Positions 59,041-64,000 of a stretch of DNA of 64,000 nt are shown piece by piece; position 1 is the stretch's first letter; each line of letters opens with the position of its first letter. Under the pieces are notes generated by a model. The model saw only the letters and a list, made by a program, of their open reading frames with translations. It was not told where the DNA came from and did no database searches. Source of the stretch: Rhea pennata (taxonomy: Eukaryota > Chordata > Aves > Rheiformes > Rheidae); assembly GCF_028389875.1 (NCBI RefSeq), contig NC_084663.1, positions 15,142,666-15,206,665 of the forward strand. Reading direction: 5' to 3'. The translations under genes were made by a program, and so were the position numbers.

Positions 59041-62000
59041 GTCCGAAGATTAATTCAGGGAAGTTTATAGATAAGGCAAGAGTGGATGATTAAGTGGATG
59101 CTTATGTGGCAGGAGAAACACCATTACACTGCACCATTCTCTCCATAATCCTGACTATTCAGCAGGTCTGACCTAACTTTTGAAACTTCAGGTGGAAAAA
59201 GTGCTTTTCTTCTTCCCATATTAAGTATCTCATCTGCCAAATAGCTGTCTACAGGTAGTTCCTCTCAATGCAATAAGTTGCATTTTTCTGTCCATTTTGT
59301 TAGCTTTCTACGTCTTTTCTAGTATCTTTACATCATTTTATGTTATTTGTCTGTGCACTTTGATGTTTTCAACCTTTCCTCTTTAGAACTATTAGTATAT
59401 TTATTATTCTATTTATTTCTCTTTTGGTACTCTAATTACAATGCTAAATTACATTTTACCTTTTTTCTGATCTCTCTGGCACTTGTTCGCCATTTCTCCA
59501 TGCCTTTGGAAATCACTGTTTAATGTGGCCCTTTGCTAATAGTGCATAAAAGATTTTTCACTCTGTGTGACATTCATCATATCCAAGCCATTTTCAAATA
59601 CTGTGCTTTAAATAAGTTAGATTTTGTAAGACATTGCATCAAAATGTTTTAATAAATTCTAGGCATTTTACACTGACTGCCTTTATTTCTTCTACTCATA
59701 GCAGCTCTCTAGCTCAGCTATTTCAGAGCTATTATGTTGTTTATTAATATTATTACTGTTTCTAGTTTTAATTTCCTACTTCTACCTGTGCAAAAATTCT
59801 TGTTATTCCCCTTGATCCCCAATGAAGCATTAATGTATCCTGCTAGTCACTGCTACTCTGTGAAATCCACTGAAGGGCAAGTAATTATCTCCCTATACTC
59901 CCCCCCCCCCCCCAGATGACCACAAGATCTATGGGGAACCTATAAGAATCTTTTTTCCCCCCAAGCAAATGATTAAATGTGAAGTTTCCTGCAGTTTTGG
60001 GATTGTGGGCCTGGCTGAATTGGTGAAATGTTCCTCAGATGCTGTGGGATATTTGCATCTGGTGGAGTTTTTTAAAGGAGGTGGCAGAGATTGGTGTCCC
60101 TTTGAGTCAAGCAGGTGGGTGTTGACCAAGAAAGCTGTGCGTGCTCTTACTGTGATTTTCTAAGTGTACTAAGCAACATTTCTGAGTACGTTTCCAGAGG
60201 TCATGAGGGAAGATGTTACTGCCCAGCGAGAGGGGGGGAGCTTCTCTGGAGGATGCTTCTGGGCAGGAGTCTCTCCTGGCTGCCATCACCTCCCAAGCAG
60301 ATACCTGTAGGAGTTTCCAATCAAAAAATGAAACGTGTGGTTTATCACCCTGCGCATATTAACTAAGTAGTTGTGAGACTTAATTTGTACTGCAGTGTAA
60401 ATTGTTCTTTAAATACACCTTACAGATTAAAATTCTTGGAAAGGCATCACTGGAGTATTGGAACACAACATTTAACTGTAAAGACAAAAAATATCATATA
60501 TGCCCTTGTGTGACAAATTCTAAATTACACTGTAGAGTTATGAACCTTCAGCCGGAATTAATTCAGTTGCTTACTGAAAAGCTTGTAACCGAGAGTACAA
60601 AGTGACTGCCAAATTATGCAGTCGGAATCCTGTTATACCATCTAGTGGCATGATGAGATAGTGCACACTATGGAAATTACTCATTTTCTTGATGAGGTGG
60701 TTATTATTAGTATAACAAATTATTACTAATTTATGTTCATCATCTGTAAAACCCAATACTAATGAGTTGACTGTGAATTTCTAGGAAGAAGGGAAGACAG
60801 GTAGGAGTCTCAGAGATGCTGATTTAAAGTGGATATTGGTAGTGGAAAACACAGAGAAAAGGAGGTGGAATATATTCTGTGCTTCAGCCAAACGTGTTAG
60901 GCTTGGTGTGGGCATCTATTAAGATATATTAGTCTCTTCTAAAGCCTAGCATTTACTGCTACATGTGATCTGTATCTTTTGCAAAAGCATACCTCTGTAG
61001 TGAATTTGCTAACTTACCTTTGATGAATTCTAGAGCTTTATTTAGAGCTCTTGGTTGACACTGTCGCTTAAGAAAGCATTCTCCATCCACGGCTGCACTG
61101 TTCTTTGCAGAAGTTTGTACTGTCACATATTGATCTGATCAGGATAAAAAACAAACACATAGAAAAGATTAATTTTTGTCTGGGTCATTTCCCCAATCTG
61201 GTCCACCACATGGCTGCACGAAGCAAGAGGTGGCTTGGGGGCAGGAACAAGCAACTGGAGACACGAAGTATCTTCCTTTTTTCAGCTGCTTTGTTCCAGA
61301 GATTTCTTCTTGGCCAAAGACGAAATCATAAAAGACCAAAAAAAAGAGCTGACTCCTACAAGAGATGTCAGGTGCCCCCTTGCAACAGGGAAGGAAGATA
61401 ATTCCCCTTCCGAATGGCATCCTACGAGTGGTCAGAGCACAAAGGGCAGGAGAATTCAGCACCCAGCTGAAAGTGCAGGGTGAGAGAAAATCCCCTGGGA
61501 ACGCCAAAATGTACTGGATTGTTTTGAGTTGGGCTCAAGATGAACTCAGATCTATATAACTATTTCAGGTTTCAAAGGACCTGTTATAACTAACTGAGTT
61601 TGAGAATTAAAGAAGCTTTAAAATGTATGATGTTTAACTTACTTGGTGGATGAATAAAATGTAGCAACCATTCCTCATCCTGAACTAATGCTGCTATGAA
61701 TTTTTTTTGTATTTCTGACCAAATCTCATTAGAAGTCTATTTATAATTAATTTTATGACTAGGCTGAATGCATTACTTTGGTTTATTTTTTTTAAGGCTG
61801 CAGATTTCCCTACTGTTGAGAAAGGATGTGTTAATGACATCATTGTAAAATTCTGTTGTTTACTGTTTTCTTCAACAAGAGGTAATTTTATTGACTTTGG
61901 CAGAGAGATTGGTGTTTTGCCTGATTTGAATAGATTTTGTGACACAGAGGCATAATATAAACCGAGATATTCCAGAATAAACAGGACTATTACTACCAGA

Positions 62001-64000
62001 TGGAAATAGCCCTGAAACATTATTGGACTTGACAGAAAACGAAACAAAACAAAACATTTTAGGATTCAGATGAATCATCCTGAAGCAATATCTCAGTACA
62101 AAATGCTGGGTTTTTTTTTGAAAAAAACCTCTGAGAATATAAACTATTTTTTCAAGTATTACTACTTTATTGTCTATGTACATACTTAGAGTATATTAGT
62201 CTTTAAAAGACATGCTGACACACTTGAATTAGTGAGATAATTGTGCAAGTAATTTGAATCTGAAATGAGATATATCTAAGACAAATAAAAGCAGCTAAAA
62301 CTCAGAAGATTTTGGGAGGGAGCAAACTTAATAATGTATGAACTTAAAGGCAAGAAATGTTTGCTGACCTTATTTGTAGAGCTGGTCAAATTATTAATTG
62401 GGAATTTATTTTCATTTCATATGAATTCTAAATTTATTGTGGTAACAGTAGCTCCTGCAATCAGTGGATAATGAGACCTAACACATGACAGGTTTATAAC
62501 TCAAATCTGGATCAGGTATATGAGGCCACAAAAATTAAGCTACTCGACAATATAAATATCTCTTATTCTAAATTTCTGGGAAAGGAAGTCTTATGTATTT
62601 GGGATGAATAACTGTGCACGAATACAGATGTTGCGATGAGTATCACTGAGACGCAACAGATATTCCTAGAGAATCTGTTAAGAATTTAAAAGCAGTGAAA
62701 TGCATTGAGTAGATTGTATCCTTTAGATCACAAGTCGCAAAAATATGTATGGATTAAATAAAATACAAACAGCAGTGAGCAACAAAGTGAAAACTGAAAT
62801 AGAGGGTATAATAAAATTAAAACCGTGAATTCAGCAATCATCTGACCGGATTAAATTTGCTAGAAAACAAAACAGAAAACGAAAAGAGACTCAAACATTC
62901 TGTGTAAATATAAAAGCCTTTCCTAAAACCATTAAATACAAATGCTGCTTAGTGAAGAGTTTGTAAAATCCTTAGTCCAAAAGTTCACAGCCTTCAAAAT
63001 GCAAGGGTAAGCTCGCCCTTCAGTGCAAGCTGAGAGTTTGGCCAAGTTCAGATTAGAGTAGAAAAAGCACACTGTACTCTTGGCACTGTAATTTGGTAGC
63101 TACATGTTTAACATCTTCCCTTTAAGCCTGCTTCAGTACTTGACATTTAACAGAAACAACCTGTGTCGGTGCCCGGTTGACTCCTGCCCTTTTCTTGCTG
63201 CATTCAGAGTCGGGCTAAATTCAGTCACTGCTGATGCCTGCCTGTCACATCGGGCTGTTCAACAGAAGCCCAATTTTGGCAGAAAACGAAGCAAATGAGG
63301 ACATCTGTTGTGAAAGAGAATGATGCAGTATCTCCAGAATATCCTAGGAAAACTGTATGGCAGAGAAATCAGGAGAAAAGGATTTCCTATAGGCTACCTG
63401 ACAGGTCCAGACCTTCAAATACGTGAGCTCCAACCGCCCCTCCCCACCTCAGCCCTTACAGAAAGCTTTTTAAAAATCAGGTCTAAGATTTGCTTTAAGA
63501 ATTTTCCCAGTTTTCCCAGCTATTCGGGCATGCACCTGTTTGCCCAAGCCAGATTTGTGCCCTGGAGCCCTTCATCAGGGTGCTGGTGGGATCGACGGCA
63601 CTGCAGGGCAGGCGGCACTCCTTGGCACATCTGCGTTTTCTAGCTTAGACACAGGCTTTTCCTAGGATGGCACCAGCAGGCCACAAAAAGGAAAAAGTTG
63701 CCTGGGATTTCCTTCGTGTTCCCAGTTCCGGTAACTCATTGCAGTCCTGTCTCTCCAGGCACCTAACTAGTTATGTCGGTCTTTGTAGGCCTGATTTCTG
63801 TCTTCAGCCATCACCTCCCTCCCTCATACTACCTCTGTTTTTCGTGGGATCTCTCCCATATTAATCAGTTCCAGAAGAATTTTCCAGTCTCCCGGGACAG
63901 GAGATAGCAGGCAGGAGTCGGCTGGCTGGGAGCCAGCCAGGCGGGGAGTCACCGCACCAAGCCCTCCTCATGGTCTGCATCCTGCTGCAGGAGCCTTTTC
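59041..64000. other. Intergenic sequence to the window end
   Basis: AT-rich until about 63.1 kb, then somewhat more GC-rich. A C14 run lies at 59900-59913. No exon, RNA gene or repeat family recognised. In human, NAMPT follows SYPL1 on this side, so its exons may lie beyond the window. Confidence 0.5.

Noticed and set aside
55401..64000. NAMPT exons expected from human gene order
   Set aside because: No open frame in this stretch resembles NAMPT; the gene may start beyond 64 kb.

Overview
This is vertebrate nuclear DNA, most likely avian. Coding sequence is split into short exons with consensus splice sites, introns are compact (107 to about 3,600 bp), and the interspersed repeats are CR1 LINEs, including one with reverse-transcriptase coding sequence and several 5'-truncated copies ending in the tandem 'attctgtg' tail. 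CR1 is also common in crocodilians and turtles, so 'bird' is an inference. There are no prokaryotic features and no CRISPR.

Region 1 (1-30.9 kb): the 3' three quarters of a cadherin-related gene on the + strand, identified as CDHR3. I assembled 17 coding exons (524-30446) whose phases all agree. They give 778 residues: the end of EC1, complete EC2-EC6, one transmembrane helix and a lysine-rich cytoplasmic tail. The signal peptide and most of EC1 lie upstream of the window. Notable points are a GC-AG intron, a weak donor with a stronger frameshifting donor 5 nt downstream, a 14-nt microexon, a 149-bp tandem duplication close to one exon, and CpG-rich clusters in two introns.

Region 2 (30.9-48 kb): intergenic, AT-rich, with one short CR1 tail and the probable SYPL1 3'UTR. 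No gene was recognised; one isolated 164-codon ORF is reported as unresolved.

Region 3 (48.0-53.6 kb): complete SYPL1 (synaptophysin-like 1, pantophysin) on the - strand. It has five coding exons, 237 residues and four membrane segments. It starts next to a GC-rich promoter made of seven tandem 43-52 bp units that each carry GC boxes, with two YY1-like motifs beyond.

Region 4 (53.6-64 kb): intergenic, with a CR1 ORF2 fragment and older CR1-like debris. No exon was recognised. In human, NAMPT lies on this side of SYPL1; none of its exons is visible here.

The convergent CDHR3 (+) / SYPL1 (-) order matches human 7q22 as I recall it, which supports both calls. The two genes are unrelated in function: CDHR3 is an epithelial adhesion-type membrane protein and SYPL1 a vesicle membrane protein. 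I found no wholly new system. The best leads are the unusual splice architecture of CDHR3 and the repeat-built SYPL1 promoter.
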